Below are positions 28,103-37,251 of a stretch of 64,000 nt of DNA, piece by piece. Position numbers and translations under genes: made by a program. The notes under the pieces are model-generated. The model was not told where the DNA came from. It did not search any database and saw nothing but the letters and a program-made list of their open reading frames with translations. The stretch covers positions 6,386,001 through 6,450,000 of the forward strand of contig NZ_CP027712.1 of assembly GCF_003945765.1 (NCBI RefSeq), read 5' to 3'. Numbering within the stretch: position 1 is the stretch's first letter; each line of letters opens with the position of its first letter. The DNA is from Pseudomonas chlororaphis subsp. chlororaphis (GTDB lineage: Bacteria > Pseudomonadota > Gammaproteobacteria > Pseudomonadales > Pseudomonadaceae).

Positions 28103-28412
28103 TCCAGCTCCATTGGAAGGTGATCGAAGGCCGGCGAGTCTAAACCAGTCCCTGATCGCCGGCTGCCCATTTCCATATCCAGGCATTCGACGCCGTAGAG
28201 CGGCCACGGCATTCCTTCCTGGCGCCAGCGGTGTAGAATCGCGAGATTCATCGCCAGTCATCCCCCGGCGGGTTTATGAGCTCAGGCTGAGGCGCACGGC
28301 GATCCCGCGGCGTCATCGGCAGCTTCAGGACACACGGCCATTTCTGAGTGTTCCAGGGGTCAATAGAAGCTCACTCCCCATTTGTTACCTGATTAGCCGC
28401 CCGGAGTGCTCC
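28103..28412. other. Divergent intergenic region upstream of ilvD
   Basis: These 310 bases separate the membrane-protein gene from ilvD. A TAGAAT at 28234-28239 could be a -10 for ilvD but has no good -35. I saw no leader peptide rich in branched-chain amino acids and no obvious attenuator hairpin with a T-run. Nothing else can be supported. Confidence 0.4.
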
Positions 28413-30254
28413 ATGCCTGATTACCGCTCGAAAACATCCACCCACGGCCGCAACATGGCCGGCGCCCGCGCGCTGTGGCGCGCCACGGGGATGAAAGATG
28501 ACGACTTCAAGAAGCCGATCATCGCCATTGCCAACTCCTTCACCCAGTTCGTCCCGGGCCACGTGCACCTCAAGGACCTGGGCCAGCTGGTCGCCCGCGA
28601 AATCGAACGCGCCGGCGGCGTGGCCAAGGAATTCAATACCATCGCCGTGGATGACGGCATCGCCATGGGCCACGACGGCATGCTGTATTCGCTGCCAAGC
28701 CGCGAGATCATCGCCGACTCCGTGGAGTACATGGTCAACGCCCACTGCGCCGACGCCATCGTCTGCATCTCCAACTGCGACAAGATCACCCCCGGCATGC
28801 TGATGGCCGCCCTGCGCCTGAACATCCCGGTGATCTTCGTTTCCGGCGGCCCGATGGAAGCCGGCAAGACCAAGCTCGCCGCCCACGGCCTCGACCTGGT
28901 CGACGCCATGGTGATCGCCGCCGACTCCAGCGCTTCTGACGAGAAGGTCGCCGAGTACGAACGCAGCGCCTGCCCGACCTGCGGTTCCTGCTCCGGCATG
29001 TTCACCGCCAACTCGATGAACTGCCTGACCGAGGCCCTGGGCCTGGCCCTGCCGGGCAACGGTTCGACCCTGGCCACTCACAGCGACCGCGAACAGCTGT
29101 TCCTGCAGGCCGGGCGGACCATCGTCGAGCTGTGCAAGCGCTACTACGGCGACAACGACGAGTCGGTGCTGCCGCGCAACATCGCCAACTTCAAGGCGTT
29201 CGAGAACGCCATGATGCTCGACATCGCCATGGGCGGTTCGACCAACACCATCCTGCACCTGCTGGCCGCCGCCCAGGAAGCCGAAATCGATTTCGACCTG
29301 CGCGACATCGACCGCCTGTCCCGCAGCGTGCCGCAACTGTGCAAGGTGGCGCCGAACATCCAGAAGTACCACATGGAAGACGTGCACCGTGCCGGCGGCA
29401 TCTTCAGCATCCTCGGCTCCCTGGCGCGCGGCGGCCTGCTGCACACCGACCTGCCGACCGTGCACAGCCGCAGCATGGAAGAAGCCATCGCCAAGTGGGA
29501 CATTACCCAGACCAACGACGAAGCGGTGCATCACTTCTTCAAGGCGGGCCCGGCCGGTATCCCGACCCAGACCGCGTTCAGCCAGTCGACCCGTTGGGAA
29601 ACCCTCGACGACGACCGTGAAAACGGCTGCATCCGCAGCGTCGAACATGCCTACTCGAAAGAAGGCGGCCTGGCCGTGCTGTACGGCAACATCGCCCTGG
29701 ACGGCTGCGTGGTGAAGACCGCCGGCGTCGACGAGTCGATCCACGTCTTCGAAGGTAACGCGAAGATCTTCGAAAGCCAGGACAGCGCGGTGCGCGGCAT
29801 CCTCGCCGACGAAGTGAAGGAAGGCGACATCGTCATCATTCGCTACGAAGGTCCGAAAGGCGGCCCGGGCATGCAGGAAATGCTCTACCCGACCTCCTAC
29901 CTGAAGTCCAAGGGCCTGGGCAAAGCCTGCGCCCTGCTGACCGACGGCCGCTTCTCCGGCGGCACCTCGGGCCTGTCCATCGGCCATGCTTCGCCAGAGG
30001 CAGCAGCGGGCGGCGCCATCGGCCTGGTACAGGACGGCGACAAGGTGCTGATCGACATTCCGAACCGCTCGATCAACCTGTTGGTCAGCGACGAAGAACT
30101 GGCTGCCCGCCGCGTCGAGCAGGACAAGAAAGGCTGGAAGCCGGTGGAAAAACGCCCACGCAAGGTGACCACCGCCCTGAAGGCCTATGCCCTGCTGGCC
30201 ACCAGCGCCGACAAGGGCGCGGTGCGCAACAAGGCGATGCTCGACGGTCTGTGA
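28413..30254 (+). CDS. ilvD: Dihydroxy-acid dehydratase IlvD
   Basis: The 613-residue Fe-S enzyme makes the 2-keto acid precursors of valine, isoleucine and leucine. Cluster-region cysteines are visible in [12 protein letters not shown] and [19 protein letters not shown], and the C-terminal [21 protein letters not shown] block is intact. The ATG at 28413 gives the family length; a 100-codon upstream extension of the frame is not coding. A strong terminator follows. Confidence 0.97.
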   Translation: MPDYRSKTSTHGRNMAGARALWRATGMKDDDFKKPIIAIANSFTQFVPGHVHLKDLGQLVAREIERAGGVAKEFNTIAVDDGIAMGHDGMLYSLPSREIIADSVEYMVNAHCADAIVCISNCDKITPGMLMAALRLNIPVIFVSGGPMEAGKTKLAAHGLDLVDAMVIAADSSASDEKVAEYERSACPTCGSCSGMFTANSMNCLTEALGLALPGNGSTLATHSDREQLFLQAGRTIVELCKRYYGDNDESVLPRNIANFKAFENAMMLDIAMGGSTNTILHLLAAAQEAEIDFDLRDIDRLSRSVPQLCKVAPNIQKYHMEDVHRAGGIFSILGSLARGGLLHTDLPTVHSRSMEEAIAKWDITQTNDEAVHHFFKAGPAGIPTQTAFSQSTRWETLDDDRENGCIRSVEHAYSKEGGLAVLYGNIALDGCVVKTAGVDESIHVFEGNAKIFESQDSAVRGILADEVKEGDIVIIRYEGPKGGPGMQEMLYPTSYLKSKGLGKACALLTDGRFSGGTSGLSIGHASPEAAAGGAIGLVQDGDKVLIDIPNRSINLLVSDEELAARRVEQDKKGWKPVEKRPRKVTTALKAYALLATSADKGAVRNKAMLDGL

Positions 30255-30271
30255 TTGCCAGCCACTGAATG

Positions 30272-30303
30272 AAAATGCCCCGCCAAGTGCGGGGCATTTT
30301 TTT
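30272..30303 (+). terminator. Intrinsic terminator of ilvD
   Basis: ATGCCCCGC (30275-30283) pairs with GCGGGGCAT (30289-30297) around a 5-base loop, followed by a run of seven T's. It begins 18 bases after the ilvD stop. Confidence 0.93.
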
Positions 30304-30331
30304 GTCTGGAGATCGGCCTCTGCGAGGCCTG

Positions 30332-30408
30332 TCGCGGGTAAGTCGGATCGCCGCCCGCTCGTTCCTACAGGCGGCACTGATCCTGTAGGAGCGAGGCTTG
30401 CCCGCGAT
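30332..30408. repeat. Inverted pair of short-family REP elements
   Basis: TCGCGGGTAAGTCGGATCG through CGCTCGTTCCTACAG on the left is the inverted partner of CTGTAGGAGCGAGGCTTGCC on the right; a small loop separates them. It lies between convergent ilvD and pchP. Confidence 0.85.
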
Positions 30409-30423
30409 GGATTCAACCCGTTC

Positions 30424-31479
30424 TTACTGAATGTCCTCCGGCTTGACGATCACCCAGTTCTTGTCCGCCGTCACCGGCAGCCCTTCCTTGGCCTGGGCCG
30501 CGGCGTGCTTGGCCATCATGCCGTTGATCTGGGCCATGTACTTGTCCTTGCGGTTGACCCAGAGGTGGATGCCGCCCTTGGCCACATCGACACCGTGGAA
30601 CAGCATGTAGCCATCGCTGGTCGGGGTGTCGCCGCCCACCAGCACCGGTTTTTTCCACTCGTCGATGTAGGTCAGGATCGCTGCGTGCTTGCCGGCCATC
30701 CAGGTCGCCGGGGTCCACAGGTAAGGGGTCAGTTCCAGGCCGAGATTGGCCTTCTCGTCATACTTGCCGGCGGTGATCTGCTTGCGCGCGGTGGTCAGCT
30801 CTCCGGTCTTGCGGTCCTTGAGCAGGGTGGTCACGCCGATGACGTTCTGCGGCTTGACGTTGTAGCCGTACTTCGGATCGGACGCGACCATGCGCACCAG
30901 TTCCTCGGAGGCGGCGGTCATCACGTAGACCTCGATACCGTTCTCCATCAGCTTGTTGTACAGCTCTTTCTGGCCGGTGAAGATTTTCGGCGGATTGATC
31001 TCGGTGCTCTTGACCACGTCGCCTTCGAAATAGGTGGCCGGCACCGGCTTGCCCGAGGCCATCAATTCGTCGACATAGCCCTTGAGTTCCTTGAGGGTGA
31101 ATCCGGAGAATACCTGCGCCACCCAGGGGTAGCAGACCATGTCGTCGATTTCACAGAGGCGGTAGTAATAGCTGAACAGGCTTTCCTTGTGCTCGGCGGT
31201 GTCCTTGAACGGCATCAGCTTCAGGGAGGGGTCGAGGGTCTCGCGGGTGATCAGGCCCTTGTTCTCCATGAACGGCAGCAGCGACTCTTCCAGGTCGTAG
31301 CGGTAACTGGTGTTGTCCATGTCGAACACCGCGTAGTTACCCTTGTTGGCGTTGGCCGCGATCATCGCGTCCAGTTGCTTGGCCTGGTCCGCGGGCCAGT
31401 GCTGCAAGTCGGTGGCGAGAACCTGGCCGGCAAGGCCCAGGCAGAGTGCGGCAACCAGAAATTTCGGAGCGAGTTTCAT
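30424..31479 (-). CDS. pchP: Phosphorylcholine phosphatase PchP (HAD superfamily)
   Basis: The 351-residue protein has a signal peptide (cleavage near residue 22, after QVLA) and is periplasmic. The HAD motif I is DMDNT at residues 53-57, motif II lies in YVMTAASEE, and motif III/IV in VLVGGDTPTSDGYML. It matches P. aeruginosa PchP (about 350 residues), which hydrolyses phosphorylcholine to choline and phosphate. In P. aeruginosa the gene is part of the choline/betaine response. The assignment is from overall similarity as I remember it plus motifs. Confidence 0.85.
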   Translation of the reverse strand: MKLAPKFLVAALCLGLAGQVLATDLQHWPADQAKQLDAMIAANANKGNYAVFDMDNTSYRYDLEESLLPFMENKGLITRETLDPSLKLMPFKDTAEHKESLFSYYYRLCEIDDMVCYPWVAQVFSGFTLKELKGYVDELMASGKPVPATYFEGDVVKSTEINPPKIFTGQKELYNKLMENGIEVYVMTAASEELVRMVASDPKYGYNVKPQNVIGVTTLLKDRKTGELTTARKQITAGKYDEKANLGLELTPYLWTPATWMAGKHAAILTYIDEWKKPVLVGGDTPTSDGYMLFHGVDVAKGGIHLWVNRKDKYMAQINGMMAKHAAAQAKEGLPVTADKNWVIVKPEDIQ

Positions 31480-31719
31480 CGGCGTTTTCTCCCTGATTTA
31501 AAGAGATCGACGCTAACAAATCGCTGTGACAATCCTCGCCTGTGGGCGACCGTCCGCGTCCTGATCCCGTCACCGGCATGTGCCTGAGCGTCAGCGGCTT
31601 ATTCCAAAAACGACAGTCTCAATGCGTTTTTGATATTAATTCATTAGATATCAAGCTGTTAGGCTTGCCGGTTCGCAATCGCAGTCATAAGCGATTGGCA
31701 CAAGTCTTATGGAGCTTTA
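31480..31719. other. Divergent pchP / symporter regulatory region with AT-rich inverted repeat
   Basis: A markedly AT-rich block (about 31618-31655) includes TGATAT (31631-31636) and ATATCA (31648-31653), an inverted repeat with 11 bases between the arms. It lies about 67 bases upstream of the symporter ATG, a position suited to an activator site or UP-like element. No clear -35/-10 pair was found. Confidence 0.4.
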
Positions 31720-33111
31720 ATGAACCTGCCGCTGATCCTCAACCTGCTGGTGTTCCTCGCCTTGCTGCTGGGCCTGGCACAAACCCGTCATACCACCTGG
31801 AGCCTGGCCAAGAAGGTCCTGCTGGCACTGGTGCTGGGCGTGGTTTTCGGTGTTGCCCTGCACGGCATCTACGGTGCCGGCAACCCCGTCCTGAAAACCT
31901 CCATCGGCTGGTTCGACCTGGTGGGCAACGGTTATGTGCAATTGCTGCAGATGATCGTGATCCCGCTGGTGTTCGCCTCGATCCTCAGTGCCGTGGCGCG
32001 CCTGCACAATGCCTCGTCCCTGGGCAGGATCAGCTTCCTGACCATCGGCACCCTGCTGTTCACCACCGCCATCGCCGCGCTGATCGGCATCGCCCTGACC
32101 AACCTGTTCGGCCTGACCGCCGAAGGGCTGGTGGCCGGGACCCAGGAAATGGCCCGCCTGCAGGTGATCCAGAGCGATTACGCGGGCAAGGTCGCCGACC
32201 TGAATATCCCGCAACTGCTACTGTCGTTCATTCCGCAGAACCCCTTCGCCGACCTGGCCCGGGCCAAGCCGACCTCGATCATCAGCGTGGTGATCTTCGC
32301 CGCCTTCCTCGGCGTCGCCGCCCTGCAGCTGCTCAAGGACGACGCCGACAAGGGCCAGAAAGTGGTCAACGCCATCGACACCCTGCAAGCCTGGGTCACC
32401 CGCCTGGTACGCCTGGTGATGAAGCTGACCCCTTACGGCGTGCTGGCGCTGATGACCAAGGTGGTCGCCAGCTCCAACCTGCAGGACATCATCAAGCTCG
32501 GCAGTTTCGTGGTGGTGTCGTACATCGGCCTGGGCCTGATGTTCGTGGTCCACGGCCTGCTCGTTTCGCTGGCCGGGATCAACCCGCTGCGCTTCTTCCG
32601 CAAGGTCTGGCCGGTGCTGACCTTCGCCTTCACCAGCCGCTCCAGCGCCGCGAGCATCCCGCTGAGCATCGAGGCACAGACCAGCCGCCTGGGCATTCCG
32701 CAGTCCATCGCCAGCTTCGCCGCCTCGTTCGGCGCGACCATCGGCCAGAACGGCTGCGCCGGCCTGTACCCGGCCATGCTGGCGGTCATGGTGGCCCCGA
32801 CCGTGGGCATCGACCCGCTGGACCCGCTGTGGATCGCGACCCTGGTGGCGATAGTAACCTTGAGTTCGGCCGGTGTGGCCGGGGTAGGCGGTGGCGCGAC
32901 GTTCGCCGCGCTGATCGTGCTGCCGGCCATGGGCTTGCCGGTGTCCCTGGTGGCGCTGCTGATTTCCGTGGAGCCGCTGATCGACATGGGCCGCACCGCG
33001 CTGAACGTCAGCGGTTCGATGACCGCCGGGGCGATCACCAGCCAGATCATGCAGCAGACCGACAAGCAAAAGCTCGATGCCGATGAGCATGCGGAGCTGG
33101 CGCAGGCTTGA
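31720..33111 (+). CDS. tcyP: L-cystine/dicarboxylate-amino acid:cation symporter (DAACS family, TcyP-like)
   Basis: The 463-residue membrane protein has eight or more hydrophobic helices and two hairpin loops typical of the glutamate/aspartate symporter fold: [20 protein letters not shown] and [20 protein letters not shown]. The SSAAS form of the first loop and the INPLRFFRK segment resemble TcyP/YdjN cystine transporters more than GltP. ATG 31720 follows GGAG. Substrate (cystine rather than glutamate) is inferred from family resemblance. Confidence 0.8.
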   Translation: MNLPLILNLLVFLALLLGLAQTRHTTWSLAKKVLLALVLGVVFGVALHGIYGAGNPVLKTSIGWFDLVGNGYVQLLQMIVIPLVFASILSAVARLHNASSLGRISFLTIGTLLFTTAIAALIGIALTNLFGLTAEGLVAGTQEMARLQVIQSDYAGKVADLNIPQLLLSFIPQNPFADLARAKPTSIISVVIFAAFLGVAALQLLKDDADKGQKVVNAIDTLQAWVTRLVRLVMKLTPYGVLALMTKVVASSNLQDIIKLGSFVVVSYIGLGLMFVVHGLLVSLAGINPLRFFRKVWPVLTFAFTSRSSAASIPLSIEAQTSRLGIPQSIASFAASFGATIGQNGCAGLYPAMLAVMVAPTVGIDPLDPLWIATLVAIVTLSSAGVAGVGGGATFAALIVLPAMGLPVSLVALLISVEPLIDMGRTALNVSGSMTAGAITSQIMQQTDKQKLDADEHAELAQA

Positions 33112-33118
33112 TTCCAGC

Positions 33119-33146
33119 CCCGTTCCGGGTTCACGCCCGGAACGGG
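33119..33146 (+). terminator. Perfect hairpin after the symporter gene
   Basis: CCCGTTCCGGG (33119-33129) and CCCGGAACGGG (33136-33146) form an 11-bp perfect stem with a 6-base loop, 7 bases after the symporter stop. No T-run follows. Confidence 0.55.
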
Positions 33147-33155
33147 ACTGCGACC

Positions 33156-33302
33156 TGTAGCCGCTGCCGAGCCCGCGAGGCTGCGATCGAGGACGAAGTC
33201 CTCGCAAAACCCGAGCACGCGGTGTTTCAGGAAGAACAGGTTGTCTGGTTTTACGACTGCTTCGCAATCGATCGCAGCCTCGCAGGCTCGGCAGCGGCTA
33301 CA
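33156..33302. repeat. Long-family inverted REP pair between symporter and folA
   Basis: TGTAGCCGCTGCCGAGCCCG on the left and its inverted form (CGCAGGCTCGGCAGCGGCTA) on the right bracket about 110 bases. This copy belongs to the subtype with the GAGCCCGCGAGGCTGCGA core. An inner inverted repeat is GACTTCGTCC-type (33190-33205). Three 8-bp tandem copies of CTACAGGG (33298-33321) run from its end to the folA stop codon. Confidence 0.88.
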
Positions 33303-33321
33303 GGGCTACAGGGCTACAGGG

Positions 33322-33834
33322 CTAAACCCTTTCCCAGACTTCGAAGCTGTAGGCCGGCTTGTCGCCTTCCGCCGGGTTCGGCACGTCAGACACCAGTTTC
33401 CACTGCTGCTGATCGAACTCCGGAAACCACGCATCGCCCTCCGGGCTCAGCGCCACTCGCGTCAGGTACAGGCGATCGGCCTGCTCCAGGCCCTGGGCAT
33501 ACAGCTGCGCACCGCCGATCAGCATCAGCTCGGTAACACCCTGTTCCAGCGCCCACTGCTCGGCACGCGCCACCGCGGCTTCCAGCGACGGGTACACCTC
33601 GGCGCCTTCGAGCCGCAGGTCGGCCTGGCGACTGACCACTATATTCAGCCGCCCCGGCAGCGGACGCCCCAGCGAATCCCAGGTCTTGCGACCCATGATG
33701 ATCGGCTTGCCCAGGGTGGTGGCCTTGAAGTATTTGAAATCCCCCGGCAAGTGCCAGGGCATGCTGTTGTCGACGCCGATCACGCGATTTTCACCGAGGG
33801 CCGCGATCAGGCTGAGAGGGAGAGATTTTTTCAT
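33322..33834 (-). CDS. folA: Dihydrofolate reductase FolA
   Basis: The 170-residue enzyme reduces dihydrofolate with NADPH. Visible blocks are LSLIAALGENRVIGVDNSMPWHLPGD (substrate site with the catalytic acid near 30), IIMGRKTWDSLGRPLPGRLNIV (NADPH site) and LMLIGGAQLYAQGL. The stop codon abuts a triplicated octamer at the edge of a REP pair. The gene encoding its metabolic partner, thyA, is 13 kb away. Confidence 0.96.
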   Translation of the reverse strand: MKKSLPLSLIAALGENRVIGVDNSMPWHLPGDFKYFKATTLGKPIIMGRKTWDSLGRPLPGRLNIVVSRQADLRLEGAEVYPSLEAAVARAEQWALEQGVTELMLIGGAQLYAQGLEQADRLYLTRVALSPEGDAWFPEFDQQQWKLVSDVPNPAEGDKPAYSFEVWERV

Positions 33835-33930
33835 GCCGGCGAGGATACCAGAGGCTCGGTGCCCCGCAACGTACCCCGATCAGCGTGACAGCGGTTATGC
33901 TCACCCCTCATTTGAGCAACGGAATGACGC

Positions 33931-35310
33931 GTGACAGCACTGACCCCACTGCAAAAACTCTGGCTCACCGAAGCCGTACGCCTGCGTGAAGAACACGCCG
34001 GCGCCCTGGAGGACCAGGAAGCCAATCGCCTGGCGCGCACCGCGGGCGGCGACCTGGCGAGCCGCCTCCAATACCGCGCGCTGTGGCTGGCCGAACGCGA
34101 CGGCCTGGCCGCTGCCCTGCGCCACTGGGTCCAGGGCGCGCGCCTGGCGCTGTTGCTGATGGCCGTGTTGGCCATGGTCAGCGGTGCCGGCCTGGCCTTC
34201 GCCGCCCTGGGTAACGGGCAGGCGCCGGTCAACGTGTTCTGGGCCCTGGGCAGCCTGCTCGGCCTCAACCTGCTTCTGCTGCTGAGCTGGGCCATCGGCC
34301 TGCTGTTCGCCGGCGAACACGGCGCCAGCCTCGGCCGCCTGTGGCTGTGGCTCAGCGCCAAGCTCGCCCGCGACGCCAAGGCCGCGCAGCTGGCGCCCGC
34401 CCTGCTGCTGTTGCTGCAACGGCGCAAACTCAATCGCTGGGCCATCGGCACCCTGGTCAACGGCCTGTGGCTGCTGGCCCTGCTCAGCGCCGTGGCGATC
34501 CTGCTGATGCTGCTGATCACCAAGCGCTACGGGTTCTACTGGGAAAGCACCCTGCTCGGCGCGGATGCTTTCGTGGCGATCACCAACGCCCTCAGCGCCA
34601 TACCCCGGGCCATAGGTTTCGGGGTACCGACCGTAGAGATGATTCACGCCAGCACCCGGGATGTTTACAACACTGAACTGGTGCGCCAGATGTGGGCCGT
34701 CTGGCTGGTGGCCTCGCTGATCATTTACGGCGTGCTGCCGCGCCTGCTGCTGATGCTGTTCTGTCGCTGGCGCTGGAGGCACGGGCAGGCGCGCCTGCAA
34801 CTGGACCTCAACCTCCCTGGCTACAGCCAGCTGCGCGAAGCGCTGATGCCCAGCAGCGAACGCCTGGGGATCAACGATGCCGCCCCCGACTTGCTGCACC
34901 GCATCGAAGGCGGCGTCAGCGCGCAGGACAGTGATGGCGCCCTGCTGGTGGCCATCGAACTGGACGACCAGCGCCCCTGGCCACCGCAATTGCCGGCCAC
35001 GGTGAAAGACGCCGGCGTCCTCGACAGCCGCGAATCCCGGCACAAGCTGCTGGAACAGATGAGCCGCTTTCCGCCGGCGCGCCTGGCCATCGCCTGCGAT
35101 CCACGGCGCTCGCCGGACCGTGGCAGCCTGGCGCTGATCGCCGAACTGGCCCGCAGCGCCACTGCCACCCGGGTCTGGCTATTGCAGGCGCCGCCCGGCG
35201 AAGCGCTGGACGCCGAACGCCTGGGCGACTGGCACGTGGCGCTGCAACAGCTGGAGCTGCCATTCGCCGATTGCGCACCGCTGAACTGGCTGGAGACCGG
35301 GCATGACTGA
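33931..35310 (+). CDS. DUF2868 family membrane protein
   Basis: The 459-residue protein starts at GTG and has a short N-terminal helical region, then about four or five membrane helices (near residues 70-92, 100-124, 170-200 and 250-275), and a soluble C-terminal domain (about 290-459) ending in EHD-like acidic segments. The family DUF2868 has no known function. Its stop overlaps the start of a GTPase gene by 8 bases, so the two are translationally coupled and their products likely act together at the inner membrane. Confidence 0.78.
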   Translation: MTALTPLQKLWLTEAVRLREEHAGALEDQEANRLARTAGGDLASRLQYRALWLAERDGLAAALRHWVQGARLALLLMAVLAMVSGAGLAFAALGNGQAPVNVFWALGSLLGLNLLLLLSWAIGLLFAGEHGASLGRLWLWLSAKLARDAKAAQLAPALLLLLQRRKLNRWAIGTLVNGLWLLALLSAVAILLMLLITKRYGFYWESTLLGADAFVAITNALSAIPRAIGFGVPTVEMIHASTRDVYNTELVRQMWAVWLVASLIIYGVLPRLLLMLFCRWRWRHGQARLQLDLNLPGYSQLREALMPSSERLGINDAAPDLLHRIEGGVSAQDSDGALLVAIELDDQRPWPPQLPATVKDAGVLDSRESRHKLLEQMSRFPPARLAIACDPRRSPDRGSLALIAELARSATATRVWLLQAPPGEALDAERLGDWHVALQQLELPFADCAPLNWLETGHD

Positions 35311-36691
35311 TCCTCGCAAACCGCCGTTGAAGCTGGCGGTGGTCGGCCACACCAACGTCGGCAAGACCTCCCTGCTGCGTACCCTGACCCGGGACGTGGG
35401 GTTCGGCGAGGTCTCCCATCGCCCCAGTACCACCCGCCATGTCGAGGGCGCGCGGCTGTCGGTGGACGGCGAACCGCTGCTCGACCTGTACGACACCCCC
35501 GGCCTGGAAGACGCCATTGCCCTGCTCGACTACCTGGAACGCCTGGAGCACCCCGGCGAGCGCCTGGATGGCCCGGCCCGCCTGGCGCGGTTTCTCGAAG
35601 GCAGCGAGGCGCGCCAGCGTTTCGAACAGGAAGCCAAGGTGCTGCGCCAGCTGCTGGACTCCGACGCCGGGCTGTATGTGATCGACGCTCGCGAGCCGGT
35701 ACTGGCCAAGTACCGCGACGAGCTGGAAGTCCTCGCCAGCTGCGGCAAGCCGTTGCTGCCGGTGCTGAACTTCGTCAGCAGCGCCAATCACCGTGAGCCG
35801 GACTGGCGCGAAGCCCTGGCCCGCCTGGGCCTGCACGCGCTGGTGCGCTTCGACAGCGTGGCACCGCCGGAGGATGGCGAGCGGCGGCTGTATGAAAGCC
35901 TGGCGTTGCTTTTGGAAAGCTCGCGGCCGCAGCTGGAACGCCTGATCGCCGACCAGCAGGCGCAACGCCTGGCCCGCCAGCAAAGCGCCGCGCGGCTGAT
36001 CGCCGAACTGCTGATCGATTGCGCCGCCTGCCGGCGCAGTGTGGTCAGCGAGGTCGAGCAGGAACAACAGGCCATCGGCGAGCTGCGCAAGGCCGTGCGT
36101 CAGCGCGAACAACGCTGCGTCGAGGCGCTGCTCAAGCTCTACGCCTTCCGCCCGCAGGATGCCGCCGCCAGCGATGTGCCGCTGCTCGACGGACGCTGGG
36201 GCGATGACCTGTTCAACCCGGAAACCCTCAAGCAACTGGGCGTGCGGGTCGGTGGCGGGATCGCCGCCGGCGCGGCGGCCGGGGCTGGCGTCGATCTGCT
36301 GGTGGGCGGCCTGACCCTGGGCGCGGCGGCCCTGGCCGGGGCGATTGCCGGTGGCGCGCTGCAAACCGCTCGCAGCTACGGCGGCCGCCTGCTGGGCAAG
36401 CTCAAGGGCCAGCGCGAACTGACCGTGGACGACAGCGTGCTGCGCCTCTTGGCCCTGCGCCAACGGCAACTGGTGCAGGCGTTGAATGCGCGCGGGCATG
36501 CGGCGCTGGGCAGCATCCAGCTGGCCACGCCCCAGGACCAGAGCTGGCGCGAGGGCAAGCTGCCGGAAGCCCTGAACAAGGCCCGCGCCCACCCGCAGTG
36601 GTCGTCGCTGAACCCGGCGCCGCGCCTGAGCCAGGCGGAGCGCCAGGAGCAGATCGAGGTATTGGCGCAGAAGCTGGTGGTCGAGGATTAG
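35303..36691 (+). CDS. Era-like GTPase with DUF3482 and glycine-zipper C-terminal region
   Basis: The 462-residue protein has a P-loop GHTNVGKTS (residues 15-23), a switch-I-like RPSTTRH, and G3 DTPG (64-67). The expected NKxD at G4 reads NFVS (residues 156-159), so guanine recognition is unusual. After a long helical segment, residues 316-352 are a Gly/Ala-rich hydrophobic stretch (GGGIAAGAAAGAG, then LVGGLTLGAAALAGAIAGGA) that could insert into membrane as a glycine zipper. It is coupled to the DUF2868 membrane protein. Its stop overlaps the convergent HD-domain gene by 4 bases. Function unknown. Confidence 0.82.
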   Translation: MTDPRKPPLKLAVVGHTNVGKTSLLRTLTRDVGFGEVSHRPSTTRHVEGARLSVDGEPLLDLYDTPGLEDAIALLDYLERLEHPGERLDGPARLARFLEGSEARQRFEQEAKVLRQLLDSDAGLYVIDAREPVLAKYRDELEVLASCGKPLLPVLNFVSSANHREPDWREALARLGLHALVRFDSVAPPEDGERRLYESLALLLESSRPQLERLIADQQAQRLARQQSAARLIAELLIDCAACRRSVVSEVEQEQQAIGELRKAVRQREQRCVEALLKLYAFRPQDAAASDVPLLDGRWGDDLFNPETLKQLGVRVGGGIAAGAAAGAGVDLLVGGLTLGAAALAGAIAGGALQTARSYGGRLLGKLKGQRELTVDDSVLRLLALRQRQLVQALNARGHAALGSIQLATPQDQSWREGKLPEALNKARAHPQWSSLNPAPRLSQAERQEQIEVLAQKLVVED

Positions 36692-37251
36692 GTCATCCAT
36701 GCGTTCAGCAGACGCGCCGCCTTGTCCTTGAGCACCTGCAAATCCATCACCGGCACCCACAGCTCCTTGGCCTGTTCGTCCCAATGGCGCAGGCGCAGGC
36801 TGACCGCGCATAGCGGGTCCTGCTCGAAGGCCCGGGCCTCCTCGGCGTTCATCACCCCGCCCTGGTATTCCAGGGTGCGCCGGCTGGCTTGACTGAGCCG
36901 CTCGTAGTAACCCGGCTCCTTGCAGGTCAGGTAACGCTTGGCCTGCACGTGGTACTCCACCAGCCGCGCCAGGCGCTCGCTGAAACCGGCGCGGCGCAGG
37001 TAGTCGGCGCCCAGCCGCTCATGGCCGGCCACGCCGAAACCGCCCATGTTCTCGGCATCCTGCCCACAGATATGCCCGATATCGTGGAAGAACGCCGCCA
37101 GCACCACTTCGTCGTCGAAGCCCTCGGCCATGGCCAGCTGTGCGGCCTGGGACATGTGTTCGATCTGCGACACCGGCTCGCCGATGTAGTCGCTGTCGCC
37201 AAAGCGCTCGTACAGGCCGAACAGCTCGGCGATCCGCTGCTCAGGCCCCAT
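36688..37251 (-). CDS. PhnZ-like HD-domain mixed-valent diiron oxygenase
   Basis: The 187-residue protein matches the phosphonate-degradation-associated HD family. Candidate iron ligands are H32, H56-D57, H77, H101 and D158, with Y22 and E25 in DYIGEPVS; from memory PhnZ uses Y24, E27, H34, H58, D59, H80, H104 and D161, so the spacing agrees throughout. PhnZ cleaves the C-P bond of 2-amino-1-hydroxyethylphosphonate to glycine and phosphate. The ATG at 37251 shares a base with the stop of the FAD oxidase gene. The dioxygenase PhnY, which normally makes its substrate, is not in the window. Confidence 0.85.
   Translation of the reverse strand: MGPEQRIAELFGLYERFGDSDYIGEPVSQIEHMSQAAQLAMAEGFDDEVVLAAFFHDIGHICGQDAENMGGFGVAGHERLGADYLRRAGFSERLARLVEYHVQAKRYLTCKEPGYYERLSQASRRTLEYQGGVMNAEEARAFEQDPLCAVSLRLRHWDEQAKELWVPVMDLQVLKDKAARLLNAWMT

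Noticed and set aside
28371..30416. A 681-codon open frame antisense to ilvD
   Set aside because: Its translation is repetitive Ala/Gly/Val/His sequence without domains and it runs through the ilvD terminator; ilvD is unmistakable on the other strand.
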